Notes: generated by a model not told the origin, from the sequence alone. DNA of 64,000 bases from Streptomyces olivaceus (GCF_000721235.1 NZ_JOFH01000020.1:62001-126000), one strand, 5' to 3'. Shown: positions 49,603 through 59,040, counted from the first letter of the stretch. Numbers and translations are program-made.

Positions 49603-51531
49603 ATGGGCGTACGCAAGGACCTGAAACGGGCGAGACACCGCGGCGACCTGGTGTCCCGCACGAGGACCGAGACCGTCCGGGACGCGCACGGGACCGTGCG
49701 CGAGGCCCGCACCGAGCCCCTCGCGTCCCGTCCCACCGCGGGCAGCACCGCCGACATCCCGTTCACCAACGCGGCCGAGGCCCCCGACGCGGTGGTCCTG
49801 CGCCGGCAGGTCGGCGGGGCCTGGCGGCCCGTCACCGCCGCGGAGTTCGCCCGCGAGGTCACCGCCGTGGCCAAGGGCCTGATCGCCGCCGGCCTCGAAC
49901 CCGGCGGCCGGGTCGCCGTGATGTCCAGGACCCGCTACGAGTGGACGGTCCTGGACTTCGCGATCTGGACGGCCGGCGGCCAGACCGTCCCGGTCTACGC
50001 CACTTCCTCCGCCGACCAGGTCGAATGGATCGTCCGCGACTCCGGCGCCCGGCACGTCGTCACCGAGACCGCAGCCAACACCGCCACCGTCCGGTCCGGC
50101 ACGTCCGGCCATCCGCACAGCCCCCGCGCGTGGGAACTCGACGCCGGAGCCCTCGCCGACCTCACCGCCCTCGGCCTCGGCGTGAGCGACGAGGAGGTCA
50201 CCAAGCGCCGCACCGCCCTCACCCCGGACACGGTCGCCACCGTCTGTTACACCTCCGGCACCACCGGCCGCCCCAAGGGCTGCGTCCTCACCCACGCCAA
50301 CCTGCACGCCGAGGCCGCCAACACGGTCGAGCTGCTGCACCCGATCTTCAAGGAGGTCACCGGCCAGACCGCCTCGACCCTCCTCTTCCTCCCCCTCGCC
50401 CACATCCTGGGCCGCACCATCCAGATCTCCTGCCTGCTGGCCCGCATCGAGATCGGGCACTTCCCGAGCATCAGGCCCGACGAACTGCGGCCCGCGCTCA
50501 AGGAGTTCCGCCCGACCTTCCTGGTCGGCGTCCCGTACCTCTTCGAGAAGATCCACGACACCGGCCGTGCGACCGCCGAGAAGATCGGCCGCGGCGCCTC
50601 CTTCGAACGCGCCCACCGCCTCGCCGTCCGCTTCGGCGCGGCGCACCTGGAACGCTTCCTCGGCCGCGGCAAGGGCCCCACCCCCGCCCAGTGGGCCGGC
50701 TGGGCCCTGTACGACCTGCTGGTCTACCGCCGGGTCCGGCAGGAGCTGGGCGGCCGGATGCGGTACGCCATCAGCGGCGGCTCCCCGCTCGGGAGCGACC
50801 TCAACCTCTTCTTCTACGCCGCCGGAATCATGGTCTACGAGGGCTACGGCCTGACCGAGACCACCGCCGCCGCCACCCTCGTCCCCCCGCTCGGCCCCCG
50901 CCCCGGCACCGTCGGCCCGCCGGTCCCGGGCACCGCCGTGCGCATCGCGGACGACGGCGAGGTACTCGTCAAGGGCGGCATCGTCTTCGGCGCCTACCGG
51001 GGCGATCCCGGTGCCACCGACGCCGCGCTGACCGACGGCTGGTTCGCCACCGGCGACCTCGGCTCCCTGGACACCGACGGCTACCTCACCATCACCGGCC
51101 GCAAGAAGGACCTCCTGGTCACCTCCGGCGGCAAGAACGTCTCACCGGCCGTCCTGGAGGACCGCCTGCGCAGCCGGCCACCCGTCGCCCAGTGCCTCGT
51201 CGTCGGCGACAACCGGCCCTTCGTAGCCGCCCTGATCACCCTCGACCCGGACGCCGTCGCGCACTGGCTGGCGGTGCGGAAGCTGCCCGCCGACACCCCG
51301 ATGTCCGAGCTGGTGCACGACGACAGGATGCGGGCCGACGTCCAGAAGGCCGTGGACCACGCCAACGCGGCCGTCTCCCGGGCCGAGTCGATCCGCGCCT
51401 TCCGGCTGGTGGAGGGCGAGTTCACCGAGGCGAACGGCCTGCTGACCCCGTCGCTGAAGGTGAAGCGCGGGGCAGCGGTGGCCGCGTACGCCGACGAGAT
51501 CGAGGCGCTGTACGCGCCCCCCGGACGCTGA
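49603..51531 (+). CDS. Long-chain fatty acid-CoA ligase (AMP-binding)
   Basis: A 642-residue adenylate-forming ligase of the long-chain acyl-CoA synthetase (FadD15-like) type. A3 is YTSGTTGRPKG, A5 YEGYGLTETT, A7 FATGDLG, and the C-terminal linker GRKKDLLVTSGGKNVSP and final helices are those of bacterial long-chain enzymes. It activates fatty acids for degradation or lipid synthesis. ATG 49603 begins MGVRKDLKRARHRG; a GGGAGCC ribosome site is modest. Its promoter carries a strong inverted repeat. The 140 bases after the stop contain a 16-G run. Confidence 0.92.
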   Translation: MGVRKDLKRARHRGDLVSRTRTETVRDAHGTVREARTEPLASRPTAGSTADIPFTNAAEAPDAVVLRRQVGGAWRPVTAAEFAREVTAVAKGLIAAGLEPGGRVAVMSRTRYEWTVLDFAIWTAGGQTVPVYATSSADQVEWIVRDSGARHVVTETAANTATVRSGTSGHPHSPRAWELDAGALADLTALGLGVSDEEVTKRRTALTPDTVATVCYTSGTTGRPKGCVLTHANLHAEAANTVELLHPIFKEVTGQTASTLLFLPLAHILGRTIQISCLLARIEIGHFPSIRPDELRPALKEFRPTFLVGVPYLFEKIHDTGRATAEKIGRGASFERAHRLAVRFGAAHLERFLGRGKGPTPAQWAGWALYDLLVYRRVRQELGGRMRYAISGGSPLGSDLNLFFYAAGIMVYEGYGLTETTAAATLVPPLGPRPGTVGPPVPGTAVRIADDGEVLVKGGIVFGAYRGDPGATDAALTDGWFATGDLGSLDTDGYLTITGRKKDLLVTSGGKNVSPAVLEDRLRSRPPVAQCLVVGDNRPFVAALITLDPDAVAHWLAVRKLPADTPMSELVHDDRMRADVQKAVDHANAAVSRAESIRAFRLVEGEFTEANGLLTPSLKVKRGAAVAAYADEIEALYAPPGR

Positions 51532-51590
51532 CCCGGACATGCGGAAGGGGCGGGGCCCCCGCCTGTCTCCTGGGCCCACCCCCCGCGCGA

Positions 51591-51606
51591 GGGGGGGGGG
51601 GGGGGG
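51591..51606. repeat. Run of 16 G in a GC-only terminator region
   Basis: G16 followed by other long C and G tracts up to about 51655, between the convergent acyl-CoA ligase and rodlin genes. Probably a GC hairpin terminator that has slipped, or an assembly artefact. Confidence 0.6.
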
Positions 51607-51671
51607 AAGGGCCCCCCCCGGCGGGGGGGGCGGCCCCCGGACCCCCCCGGCGGCCCGCCCCTCGGGCGGTG

Positions 51672-52076
51672 TCAGCCCTTGCCGCCGCTCTCCCCGTTGG
51701 CGGAGAGGATCGAGACGTCCTCCAGCAGGTGGGCCAGCGCACCGTCGCGCTTGGTCTGCGTGGAGTTCTCGGCGCACTGCTGGTTCAGGTCGTCCGACAG
51801 GATCGGGATGTCCTGGATCGGGACCAGCCCGACCACGCTGACCGGGATGTCGCTGACCGCGATGCACGGCTTGTTGAACGAGCCCTGGATGAGCGCCATC
51901 TGCGGGCTCATGTTGCCCGTGGTCATCGAGTTGCCGAAGTACTGCGAGGCACCGTTGCCGTTGGAGGCGTTGGGCCCGCTGTCGTCCCCGATGGCCATCG
52001 CCTGGGGGGCCGCGGCAGCGGAGGCGCCCATGACGGAGGCGGCGATCGCCGCGTAGGCGGCTACCTTCTTGATCAC
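51672..52076 (-). CDS. rdlB: Rodlin RdlB-like surface protein
   Basis: A 134-residue rodlin. A Sec signal peptide ([18 protein letters not shown], cleaved near APQAMA-IG) precedes a conserved body with [22 protein letters not shown] and [25 protein letters not shown]; two cysteines are conserved. Rodlins line up chaplin fibrils into the paired-rodlet layer on aerial hyphae and spores. Divergent from the second rodlin across 295 bases. Symbol assigned by remembered order relative to chaplins, so rdlA and rdlB could be swapped. Likely transcribed in aerial hyphae, but no development-specific promoter could be identified by eye. Confidence 0.9.
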   Translation of the reverse strand: MIKKVAAYAAIAASVMGASAAAAPQAMAIGDDSGPNASNGNGASQYFGNSMTTGNMSPQMALIQGSFNKPCIAVSDIPVSVVGLVPIQDIPILSDDLNQQCAENSTQTKRDGALAHLLEDVSILSANGESGGKG

Positions 52077-52371
52077 TTGCCAGTCCTTTCTGAGGAAACC
52101 CCGTCCACCGGAGTGCTCTGGTCAACTCCGAGAGTCCGTTCGGGTTTCTCCCGTTCACTCTGTCGGCGGACAACGGGAAATGTGTGCGGGTCCGGGTTTC
52201 GCTCATGGGGTAAATCAGCTTTTACGCACGGGCTGCGCCTGTGATTCCGGCGGCTTTCCGCACTCTTTTCCCGATCGCTGGTCCAACCGGGTGAACGCCC
52301 GCAACCAATCATGTCGCATCGGGTTGATGAGGCCGTAGGACAGTGCGTCGCTACGACGAAAGGAACGCGAA

Positions 52372-52767
52372 GTGCTCAAGAAGGCAATGGTCGCCGCGGC
52401 GGCTGCCGCTTCTGTGATCGGCATGTCGGCTGCCGCTGCTCCCCAGGCCCTGGCCATCGGGGACGACAACGGGCCGGCCGTGGCCAACGGCAACGGCGCC
52501 AACTCGGCGTTCGGCAACTCGGCGACCAAGGGCGACATGAGCCCGCAGCTGTCGCTGGTCGAGGGCTCGCTGAACAAGCCGTGCCTCGGCATCGAGGACG
52601 TCAACGCCGCCGTGGTCAACCTCGTCCCGGTCCAGGACATCAACGTCCTGTCGGACGACCTGAACCAGCAGTGCGCGGACAACTCCACGCAGGCCAAGCG
52701 GGACGGCGCCCTGTCGCACGTCCTGGAGGACCTGTCGGTGCTGTCGGCGAACGGCGAGGGCCGCTGA
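52372..52767 (+). CDS. rdlA: Rodlin RdlA-like surface protein
   Basis: A 131-residue rodlin paralogue of the divergent gene: signal peptide [19 protein letters not shown], then [55 protein letters not shown] and [17 protein letters not shown] 52372 has GAAAGGA nine bases upstream. It secretes to the aerial surface and organises chaplin fibrils. It is next to the short chaplin and in the same direction, but the 320 bases between include a strong hairpin, so it is a separate transcription unit. Confidence 0.9.
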   Translation: MLKKAMVAAAAAASVIGMSAAAAPQALAIGDDNGPAVANGNGANSAFGNSATKGDMSPQLSLVEGSLNKPCLGIEDVNAAVVNLVPVQDINVLSDDLNQQCADNSTQAKRDGALSHVLEDLSVLSANGEGR

Positions 52768-52785
52768 GCCGGTCCCGTCGGGCAC

Positions 52786-52817
52786 GGGCGGCCCGCTGAC
52801 TTCCTCGCGGGCCGCCC
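52786..52817 (+). terminator. Terminator of rdlA
   Basis: GGGCGGCCCGC (52786-52796), 10-base loop, GCGGGCCGCCC (52807-52817). Confidence 0.7.
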
Positions 52818-53086
52818 GGCCGTGAACCGGTCGTGAACCGGCTGTCGACAGGCTGTCGACCGGCCGGGGCTTCACCGGGAGGCGGATGGACGTCGTCGCT
52901 CTCCTGGGGGAACGGCCGGACCGTGTCGTGAGGCATCCGAGTGAATGTCGGGGTGTCTCACGTTCGGGAGTTTCTCCGGCCGTCAATTCCTCGTTTGCAG
53001 GCTGCAGGTCATGGTGCGAGCCGTCAATGCTGTGCTCGCGCGGTTTCGGCCGTCATTCAGGCATGACCGCAGAGAAGGGAAATCTC

Positions 53087-53314
53087 ATGAAGAAGAGCGC
53101 TGCTGTGGTCGCGGGTGCAATCATGGCCCTTGGCATGGCCGCCCCGGCCTTCGCCGACGCCGGTGCCGAGGGCGCCGCCGTGGGTTCCCCGGGCGTCCTG
53201 TCCGGCAACGTCGTCCAGGTCCCGGTGCACGTGCCGGTGAACGTGTGCGGCAACAGCATCAACGTCGTTGGTCTGCTGAACCCCGCGTTCGGCAACGCGT
53301 GCGTGAACGACTGA
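53087..53314 (+). CDS. chpD: Short chaplin
   Basis: A 75-residue short chaplin. After the signal peptide (MKKSAAVVAGAIMALGMA, cleaved near AFA-DA) comes one chaplin domain: GSPGVLSGNVVQVPVHVP, VNVCGNSINVVGLLNPAFGNACVND, with the two conserved Cys that form a disulfide. Chaplins assemble into amyloid fibrils that lower surface tension for aerial growth. ATG 53087 follows GAGAAGGGA. The symbol rests on place beside a long chaplin and rodlins as in S. coelicolor; the call short chaplin is firm. Followed by its own terminator. Confidence 0.93.
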   Translation: MKKSAAVVAGAIMALGMAAPAFADAGAEGAAVGSPGVLSGNVVQVPVHVPVNVCGNSINVVGLLNPAFGNACVND

Positions 53315-53344
53315 CGTAGTTCCGCACCGACCGGCTGCGTCACG

Positions 53345-53384
53345 GCCGGCCTTGGCCAACTCGTTTGGTTCGGGGCCGGCTTTT
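53345..53384 (+). terminator. Terminator of the short chaplin
   Basis: GCCGGCC (53345-53351) / GGCCGGC (53374-53380) with inner CCAA/TTGG pairing, followed by TTTT. Confidence 0.8.
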
Positions 53385-53447
53385 CCCCTCTCTGCAGCCC
53401 GGCCTCCAGATCTTTCTCCCACCTCTACCAGCAGGAAGACAACGAGA

Positions 53448-54236
53448 GTGCGACAGACTCTGAGCAGGGGGATGGTCGCGGCAGCCGCCGCGACGGGCAT
53501 CCTTTCCCTGTGCGGCAGCCCCGCCCTTGCCGACTCACAGGCGGACGGGGCGGCCACGAACTCGCCGGGCGCCGTGTCCGGCAACGCCGTCCAGGCACCG
53601 GTCCACATCCCGGTGAACGCGTGCGGCAACAGCATCGACATCGTCGGTGTGCTCAACCCGGCCTTCGGCAACGAGTGCGAGAACAGCTCGGACGAGGAGA
53701 CCGGCGGACACGACGGCGGGTACGGCGGCGGGTACGGCGAGGACGCCCAGTCCTCCTCCGGCTCCTCGTCCTCCGGTGGCGGCGCCCACGCGGAGGGCGG
53801 CACGGAAGGCTCGCCCGGCGTCGGCTCCGGCAACAACGCGCAGATCCCGGTCGACGTGCCGGTCAACCTCTGCGGCAACACGATCGACGTGATCGCCGCT
53901 CTGAACCCCGTCTTCGGCAACGACTGCGAGAACACCGCCGAGGAACCCCCGGGCTACGGCGAGGAGGAGCCCCCCGGCTACGGCGAGGAAGAGCCGCCCG
54001 GTGAGGAGGAGCCGCCTCCGGCCGAGGAGGAGGAGCCGCCTCCGCCCGCCGCCGAGGAGGAGCCCCCGCCGCCCCCGGCGGAGGAGCACCACCCGCCCGC
54101 CCCGCAGACGGAGCAGCCGCCCGTCCTCGCGGAGACCGGCAGCGCCGGTGCCCTGGGCGCCGGCGCCGCGGGCGCCGTGCTGATCGCGGGCGGCGCGATC
54201 CTGTACCGCAGGGGCCGCTCCGCCGCCGGTCTCTGA
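53448..54236 (+). CDS. chpA: Long, sortase-anchored chaplin with two chaplin domains
   Basis: A 262-residue long chaplin. Signal peptide to about SPALA-DS; chaplin domain 1 at about 35-78 (CGNSIDIVGVLNPAFGNEC), domain 2 at about 117-162 (CGNTIDVIAALNPVFGNDC), then an extended Glu/Pro spacer with EEPPGYGE repeats, a LAETG sorting motif, a hydrophobic helix and an RRGR tail. Sortase would attach it to peptidoglycan so that it anchors short chaplins. GTG 53448 follows AGGAAG. In S. coelicolor chpA, B, C are of this type; assignment to A is by position. Confidence 0.92.
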   Translation: MRQTLSRGMVAAAAATGILSLCGSPALADSQADGAATNSPGAVSGNAVQAPVHIPVNACGNSIDIVGVLNPAFGNECENSSDEETGGHDGGYGGGYGEDAQSSSGSSSSGGGAHAEGGTEGSPGVGSGNNAQIPVDVPVNLCGNTIDVIAALNPVFGNDCENTAEEPPGYGEEEPPGYGEEEPPGEEEPPPAEEEEPPPPAAEEEPPPPPAEEHHPPAPQTEQPPVLAETGSAGALGAGAAGAVLIAGGAILYRRGRSAAGL

Positions 54237-54250
54237 CCTCCGGCCGCCCA

Positions 54251-54284
54251 CGCCCCCGGTCGCCCGCACGGGCCGCCGGGGGCG
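54251..54284. terminator. Convergent terminator between chpA and ATP-grasp genes
   Basis: CGCCCCCGG (54251-54259) / CCGGGGGCG (54276-54284). Confidence 0.7.
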
Positions 54285-54298
54285 TCGCGCGTGCCGGA

Positions 54299-55672
54299 TC
54301 AGTGGCTGCCCGCCCGCTCGTCGCCGGGGAAGCCGGTGCTGTGGCTGTGGCTGTGGCTGTGGCTGTGGTTGTGGCCGCGGTCGCTGTCGCTGTCCCGGTC
54401 GGCGTGGTCGTCGGCCGGGGCGTGCGCCTGGCGTACGACATGGGGGCGGGCCGGGACGCCGGTGGTCTGTCGGTCCCCTCGGCCCGTGCGGCCGGTTCCC
54501 CGGCGCAGCCGGTCCCGCAGCCGGACGGCGACGTGGCGGCCCCACAGGGTCCACAGCGCCCGGCCCGGCGCCCGGTCGTCCGGGGCGTTCCAGGCCAGCT
54601 CCCGCCCGCCGGGCGCCGGACGCAGGGCGCTCAGCGGCGCGTAGTTCTCCACCACGAACTCCCGCCCCGGCCGCGGCGCCCCCTCGGGCAGGGTGCGGTG
54701 CGTCAGGTCCAGGTGCAGCGCGCGTACGACGTCGAGTCCGGCGGAGTCGGTGAACAGCCGGAACTGGGCCCCGGGCCGCGGATTGAAGTCGAGCAGGTGG
54801 TAGCGCCCCGTCGTGCCGCAGCGGCGGAAGTCCAGGTCGAGGACGCCCCGGTAGCCCAGCTCCGCGCAGACCCGTTCGGCGAGCGCCTGCACTGCCGGGT
54901 TCGGCGTCCAGCGGCCCACCGCGGTCAGACCGGCGCCCCGCGGCCTGGCCCGGATCTTCCGGCCGGGCCCGCCCGCGCGGACCGTGCCCGAGCGGTCGGC
55001 GTACCCGTGGAAGAACCAGTCCTGGCCGGGACCCGGCGGCAGGAACGCCTGGAGCAGCAGTCTGCTGCCCGCCTCCTCGGCCCGCCGGCACAGCTCCCCG
55101 GCCTCCCGCGCCGAACGCACCAGGACCGTGCTGCGCAGCCCGCCGCCCGGAGGCACCAGCCAGGGCCGGCTCCACTTCGCCACCACCGGCAGCCCCAGCC
55201 GCCACGCCGCCCGCGCCGCCTCGGCCGGCCCGTCCGGGACCAGCGTCTCGGGGTGCGGGACGTCCAGCGCGGCGCACACACCGGCCAGCTCCGCCTTGTC
55301 GGCCACGCGCTCCGCCAGCCCACCGGGCAGGTCGGGCAGCAGGTACAGGGGCGCCAGCTCGTTCCGCGCCCGGCTCACCGCCACCGCGCACGCGTCGTCC
55401 ATCGCGACCAGGACGGCGGGACGCGCGATCCGCGCGGCGACGCGGCGCAGGACCGACGTGATCTCGGCGGGCGACGCGCCCGGCGGCGGCGGAGTGTGCA
55501 GCCGGCTCGCGTAGCGCGAGGCGCGGACCGGGCTCCCGGCGCAGTCGGCGACCACGTGCACGTCCACCCCCGCGCGGCCGAGCGACCGCACGGCGCCCAG
55601 CGTTCCGTGGTGGAAGGGATTGCGGTCGGTCCGCAGCAGCACGGCGGGGACACGGGTGTCGAACAGCGACAC
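54299..55672 (-). CDS. ATP-grasp carboxylate-amine ligase with His-Ser tail
   Basis: A 457-residue ATP-grasp protein: N-terminal nucleotide-like domain (LLRTDRNPFHHGTLGAVRSLGRAG), ATP-binding segments GLPVVAKWSRPW and LLLQAFLPPGPGQDWFF, and the metal-binding end GVLDLDFRR...HLLDFNPRPGAQF. Such enzymes join a carboxylate to an amine through an acyl phosphate. The C-terminal 40 residues contain HNHSHSHSHSHS coded by six-base repeats, a possible metal-binding or purification-like tail seldom seen in the family. GTG start. Single gene, divergent from the GH26-like gene and convergent with chpA. Substrate unknown; perhaps cell-surface related. Confidence 0.82.
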   Translation of the reverse strand: MSLFDTRVPAVLLRTDRNPFHHGTLGAVRSLGRAGVDVHVVADCAGSPVRASRYASRLHTPPPPGASPAEITSVLRRVAARIARPAVLVAMDDACAVAVSRARNELAPLYLLPDLPGGLAERVADKAELAGVCAALDVPHPETLVPDGPAEAARAAWRLGLPVVAKWSRPWLVPPGGGLRSTVLVRSAREAGELCRRAEEAGSRLLLQAFLPPGPGQDWFFHGYADRSGTVRAGGPGRKIRARPRGAGLTAVGRWTPNPAVQALAERVCAELGYRGVLDLDFRRCGTTGRYHLLDFNPRPGAQFRLFTDSAGLDVVRALHLDLTHRTLPEGAPRPGREFVVENYAPLSALRPAPGGRELAWNAPDDRAPGRALWTLWGRHVAVRLRDRLRRGTGRTGRGDRQTTGVPARPHVVRQAHAPADDHADRDSDSDRGHNHSHSHSHSHSTGFPGDERAGSH

Positions 55673-55821
55673 GTGAGACGTCCTTCGTATTCGGTTCGGT
55701 TCACCGGTGCGGACGAGTGGCGCACTCGGAAGCCGTAACGGCGGTGGCGTGATGGCATTTCATATGACTGAGTGTCAGTAGAAAAGATGATTCGGTGATC
55801 AACGGTGAGGAAGGGGCCGCC

Positions 55822-57135
55822 ATGGCCGTACGGGAGTCACGGATCCGGTCCAGGCGGCCGGCCTGCGCCGTGGCGGCGGTCGCGGCGGCGGCGCTGGTGG
55901 CCGCCGTCCCCACGGTCGCCGCCGGTGAACCGGCCCCGCCCGCCCCGGTCCCCGCCCCGTCCGCGTCGGCCCCGCCCGCCGAAAAGCCGGCCGGGGAGCC
56001 CGCGGGAAAGCCGGCCGGTACGCCCGCCGAGAAGCCCGCCGTGCCTCCCGCGTTCGGCGCGTACCTGGACTACGGGGCGCGCGGCGTGGCCCGCATGGAC
56101 GAGCTGAGCCGCTGGCTCGGCGACGCCGAACTGCGCGTCGGCCACACCTACCTGCCCGGCGACCGCTGGAGCAACATCGAAGGCGCCCCCGGCTTCCTCG
56201 ACGTATGGGCCGACTGGCGCACCCGCAAGGCCGACCGGATGCTCGTCCTCAACGTGCCCATGATGGAGCGCAACGAGGAGCACGTCGGCGACGACGAGGT
56301 GCGCGCACTGCTGAGCCAGGGCGCCGCCGGACGCTTCGACCAGCACTTCCGCGCCCTCGCCGAACACCTGGTCGCCCTCAAGGTGCCGGACACGGTGCTG
56401 GTGCTCGGCTGGGAGATGAACGGCACCACGTACACCCACCGCTGCGGTCCCGACCCGGAGGCCTGGAAGACGTACTGGAACCGCATCGTCACCACGATGC
56501 GGTCGGTGCCCGGCCAGAAGTTCAGGTTCGACTTCGCGCCGAGCCGCGGCCGGGACGCCGTGCCCTGGACGCAGTGCTACCCCGGGGACGCGACCGTCGA
56601 CATCATCGGCATGGACTCCTACGACCAGCCGCGCGGCATGCCGTTCGACGAGCAGGTGAAGGAGCCCTACGGACTCCAGGCGCACGTGGACTTCGCGAAG
56701 GCGCACGGCAAGCCGGTCTCCTACCCGGAGTGGGGGCTCTTCCGCAACGGCGACAACGCCGCGTACATGCGGCGCATGCTCGCCTGGATGGACGAGCACA
56801 AGCCCGTCTACAACACCGTCACCGACTACTGCCCGCACGGCGTCTTCCAGTGCGACGACAACCCCCGCTCCACCGCCGTCTACCGGTCCGTGCTCTTCGG
56901 CCGCACCGACGACCCGGCCGCCGAACCCGCCGACCCGCAGACCCCGGAGCCCACCCCGACCACCCCACCCGCCACGCCCACCGCGCCGCCCGTGCCCCCG
57001 GTGCCGTCCACCACGCCCGCGCGTCCGGCCGACTGCTCGCCGCTGGAGCTGGGCGACTGGGTCGAGCACTGGCTCGGCGGCAAGCTGTGCCTGCGGCTCG
57101 ACTGGTACGCGCGCAACAACGCGTCCGACAAGTAG
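55822..57135 (+). CDS. Secreted GH26-like glycoside hydrolase
   Basis: A 437-residue secreted protein. ATG 55822 has GAGGAAGGGG eight bases upstream and is preferred over GTG 55795. Signal peptide to about residue 38, then a Pro/Ala/Lys-rich linker with repeated EKPAGEPAGKPAGTP units, and a catalytic domain from FGAYLDYGARG with acid/base Glu in LGWEMNGTTY and nucleophile Glu in SYPEWGLF, the two-Glu pattern of family 26. The C-terminal 100 residues are a Thr/Pro linker and a small Cys-containing module. Likely acts on a mannan or xylan-like glycan, perhaps that made by the adjacent operon. Confidence 0.85.
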   Translation: MAVRESRIRSRRPACAVAAVAAAALVAAVPTVAAGEPAPPAPVPAPSASAPPAEKPAGEPAGKPAGTPAEKPAVPPAFGAYLDYGARGVARMDELSRWLGDAELRVGHTYLPGDRWSNIEGAPGFLDVWADWRTRKADRMLVLNVPMMERNEEHVGDDEVRALLSQGAAGRFDQHFRALAEHLVALKVPDTVLVLGWEMNGTTYTHRCGPDPEAWKTYWNRIVTTMRSVPGQKFRFDFAPSRGRDAVPWTQCYPGDATVDIIGMDSYDQPRGMPFDEQVKEPYGLQAHVDFAKAHGKPVSYPEWGLFRNGDNAAYMRRMLAWMDEHKPVYNTVTDYCPHGVFQCDDNPRSTAVYRSVLFGRTDDPAAEPADPQTPEPTPTTPPATPTAPPVPPVPSTTPARPADCSPLELGDWVEHWLGGKLCLRLDWYARNNASDK

Positions 57136-57154
57136 CGGCGCCCGGCGGGGCCGT

Positions 57155-58312
57155 TCAGGTGCCGCCGCCACCGTCGTGCTCCTTCCGCTCCGCCCGCCGC
57201 CGCAGCAACTCCTTGCCGTACCGCCGGGCGGCGGCGTCGCCGAGGGCCGCCGCCAGCAGCGGAGCCGTACGCCGGCGGGCCAGCAGCAGCCGCCGGTTCG
57301 GCACCGGCTCCGGGCGCCAGCGGTGCTTGTACGGCTCGTCGCCCCGCAGCAGGCTCAGCACCTCGCGCCCCGGCCGCCGGGCGTGAGAGGCGCACGCCTC
57401 CAGCAGCATCACCGCCACGTCCGCCCTGCGCTCCCGCAGCCGGGGGTGCGCGCCGTACAGGTAGCCGCCGGCCAGCCGGTGCGACAGCAGCGTCACGTCC
57501 ACGGCCACCACCTCGTCGTCCATCCGGAACTCGGTCACCACCGCGTCCCCGGCCCGCACCATCGGCCCCACCGCCCGCACCAGGTGCTCGCGGAACCGGG
57601 GCCGCAGGTGCTCGCCGGTCACCTTGCGCCCCTCCCACTGCAGCCGGTGCAGTTCCAGGAGCCGGACGAGCGCCGCGTCCACCTCGCCGGGCAGCACGGT
57701 CCGGCTCTTGACGCCGAGCGAGTCCAGCCGGCGCAACTGGGCGCGGACCCGCTGCCGGGCCTTGGCCGAGGGCAGCCGGGCGGTCAGTCCGTCGACGGAG
57801 AGCGCGGGCAACTCCAGGCAGAGCGAGTCGGCCACCGTACGCCGGGGCCCGCGCCACCGGTCGTAGACGCGTTCGGCGGCGGCGCCGGGGCGCACCTCGC
57901 GCAGGTCGACCAGCGCGGTGCGGGCCGCCGCCGCGAGAGCCGAGGTGAGCGCCGCCGCCGCGTCCGGCCCGCGCTCGTCGTCCAGCAGTACGTCCCCGTA
58001 GTCCGAGACCGCCCCGCCCAACGGCACCAGCGCCGGAACCGGACGCCGTACGAGGGTCAGCGGGGCGGCGCCGGCCAGTTCGCCGCCCTCGCGGGCCAGC
58101 ACCAGCCGCAGCCGGCCCGCCCGGCCGTACGAACGCCACCACGAGTGGAGCCAGGCGTGGCTCTGGAACGGCGTCGCGGCGGCGCACCGGGCGTGCAACC
58201 GCCCCCACTGCGCGGCCAGCGCGGCGAAGTCGCCCTCGTCGGTGACCAGTTCGGCCGTGTACCCGGGCGGGAGCGCGGGCGTGCCGGTGTGCGGCTGCCC
58301 CGGATACGTCAC
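57155..58312 (-). CDS. BcsL/CelD-type GNAT acetyltransferase
   Basis: A 385-residue protein of the BcsL-type GNAT/FemAB-like family found in exopolysaccharide operons. Features: FQSHAWLHSWWRSYG early (the typical W-x-x-x-W), DVTLLSHRLAGGYLYGAHPRLRERRADVAVMLLEACASHA for the acyl-CoA and fold core. It probably acylates a sugar or transfers an amino acid during glycan synthesis. GTG 58312 overlaps the upstream Wzz-like stop by four bases; it is the last gene of the polysaccharide operon. It converges with the GH26-like gene (19-base gap). Confidence 0.82.
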   Translation of the reverse strand: MTYPGQPHTGTPALPPGYTAELVTDEGDFAALAAQWGRLHARCAAATPFQSHAWLHSWWRSYGRAGRLRLVLAREGGELAGAAPLTLVRRPVPALVPLGGAVSDYGDVLLDDERGPDAAAALTSALAAAARTALVDLREVRPGAAAERVYDRWRGPRRTVADSLCLELPALSVDGLTARLPSAKARQRVRAQLRRLDSLGVKSRTVLPGEVDAALVRLLELHRLQWEGRKVTGEHLRPRFREHLVRAVGPMVRAGDAVVTEFRMDDEVVAVDVTLLSHRLAGGYLYGAHPRLRERRADVAVMLLEACASHARRPGREVLSLLRGDEPYKHRWRPEPVPNRRLLLARRRTAPLLAAALGDAAARRYGKELLRRRAERKEHDGGGGT

Positions 58313-59040
58313 AGCTGCGCGCGGACGTCGGCAGCCGGCGCGGGCCCGGGGACGGCCGCCGGCGTGCGGTCCCGCTCCCGGGCGGCGCCGCGAGGCCGGA
58401 CCAGCAGGGCCAGTCCGCCCAGGAGCCCGCCCGCGCAAGCGCCGACCAGGCCCGTCACGGCGGTGGACGCCGACGACGCCGCGGTGGGCTTTGTGGCCCG
58501 CGCGAACTGCCGCAGCTCCACGTGGGTGTCGTCGGCGGCGGCGTCCGCGTGCCGGGTCAGGGCACGGGCGACCGCGTTCGCCATGTCGGCGGCCTGCTCC
58601 GGGTCGGCCGAGGTGGCCGTCACGGAGACCATCGGCGCGTCCGGCGAGGTCGCCGTGCGCACGCTCTCCTCCAGCGTCGCCACCGGCACGTGCGCCCACA
58701 TCTGCGCGTCCCCGAGCACCGCGAGCTGCGTTGCGACCCGGCCGTAGGCCTGCGCGAAGCCCAGCGCGGCGGCCGGGTCGGACTTGTCGGTGGGGACGGC
58801 GACGACGTAACCGGTCGCGGTGTACTGCGGGGCGGTGAGCAGGCCGTAGCCGGCGCCGAGCAGCCCGCCCACGAGGACGCCGGCCGCGAGCGGCGACCAG
58901 GGCGGCAGGGCGCGCGGGCGGCGCGGCACACGGCGGCGGAACCGGCGCAGGGCGGCCCGGACGCGGTGCGGACGGGCGGGCGGTTCGGGCTCCTGGTCCG
59001 CCGCGGGCTCGGCCGGGGACTGGGTGAGGGACTCGGTCAT
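58309..59040 (-). CDS. Wzz-like polysaccharide chain-length/co-polymerase protein
   Basis: A 243-residue membrane protein with two helices flanking an extracytoplasmic domain: first helix PLAAGVLVGGLLGAGYGLL (about residues 50-70) with a Pro-rich cytoplasmic start, last helix AVTGLVGACAGGLLGGLALLV (about 195-215). The arrangement and the YTATGYVVAVPTDKSDP segment after helix 1 are those of Wzz/capsular regulatory proteins that set chain length. It lacks the C-terminal tyrosine kinase. Overlaps its neighbours by four bases on both sides. Confidence 0.82.
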   Translation of the reverse strand: MTESLTQSPAEPAADQEPEPPARPHRVRAALRRFRRRVPRRPRALPPWSPLAAGVLVGGLLGAGYGLLTAPQYTATGYVVAVPTDKSDPAAALGFAQAYGRVATQLAVLGDAQMWAHVPVATLEESVRTATSPDAPMVSVTATSADPEQAADMANAVARALTRHADAAADDTHVELRQFARATKPTAASSASTAVTGLVGACAGGLLGGLALLVRPRGAARERDRTPAAVPGPAPAADVRAQL

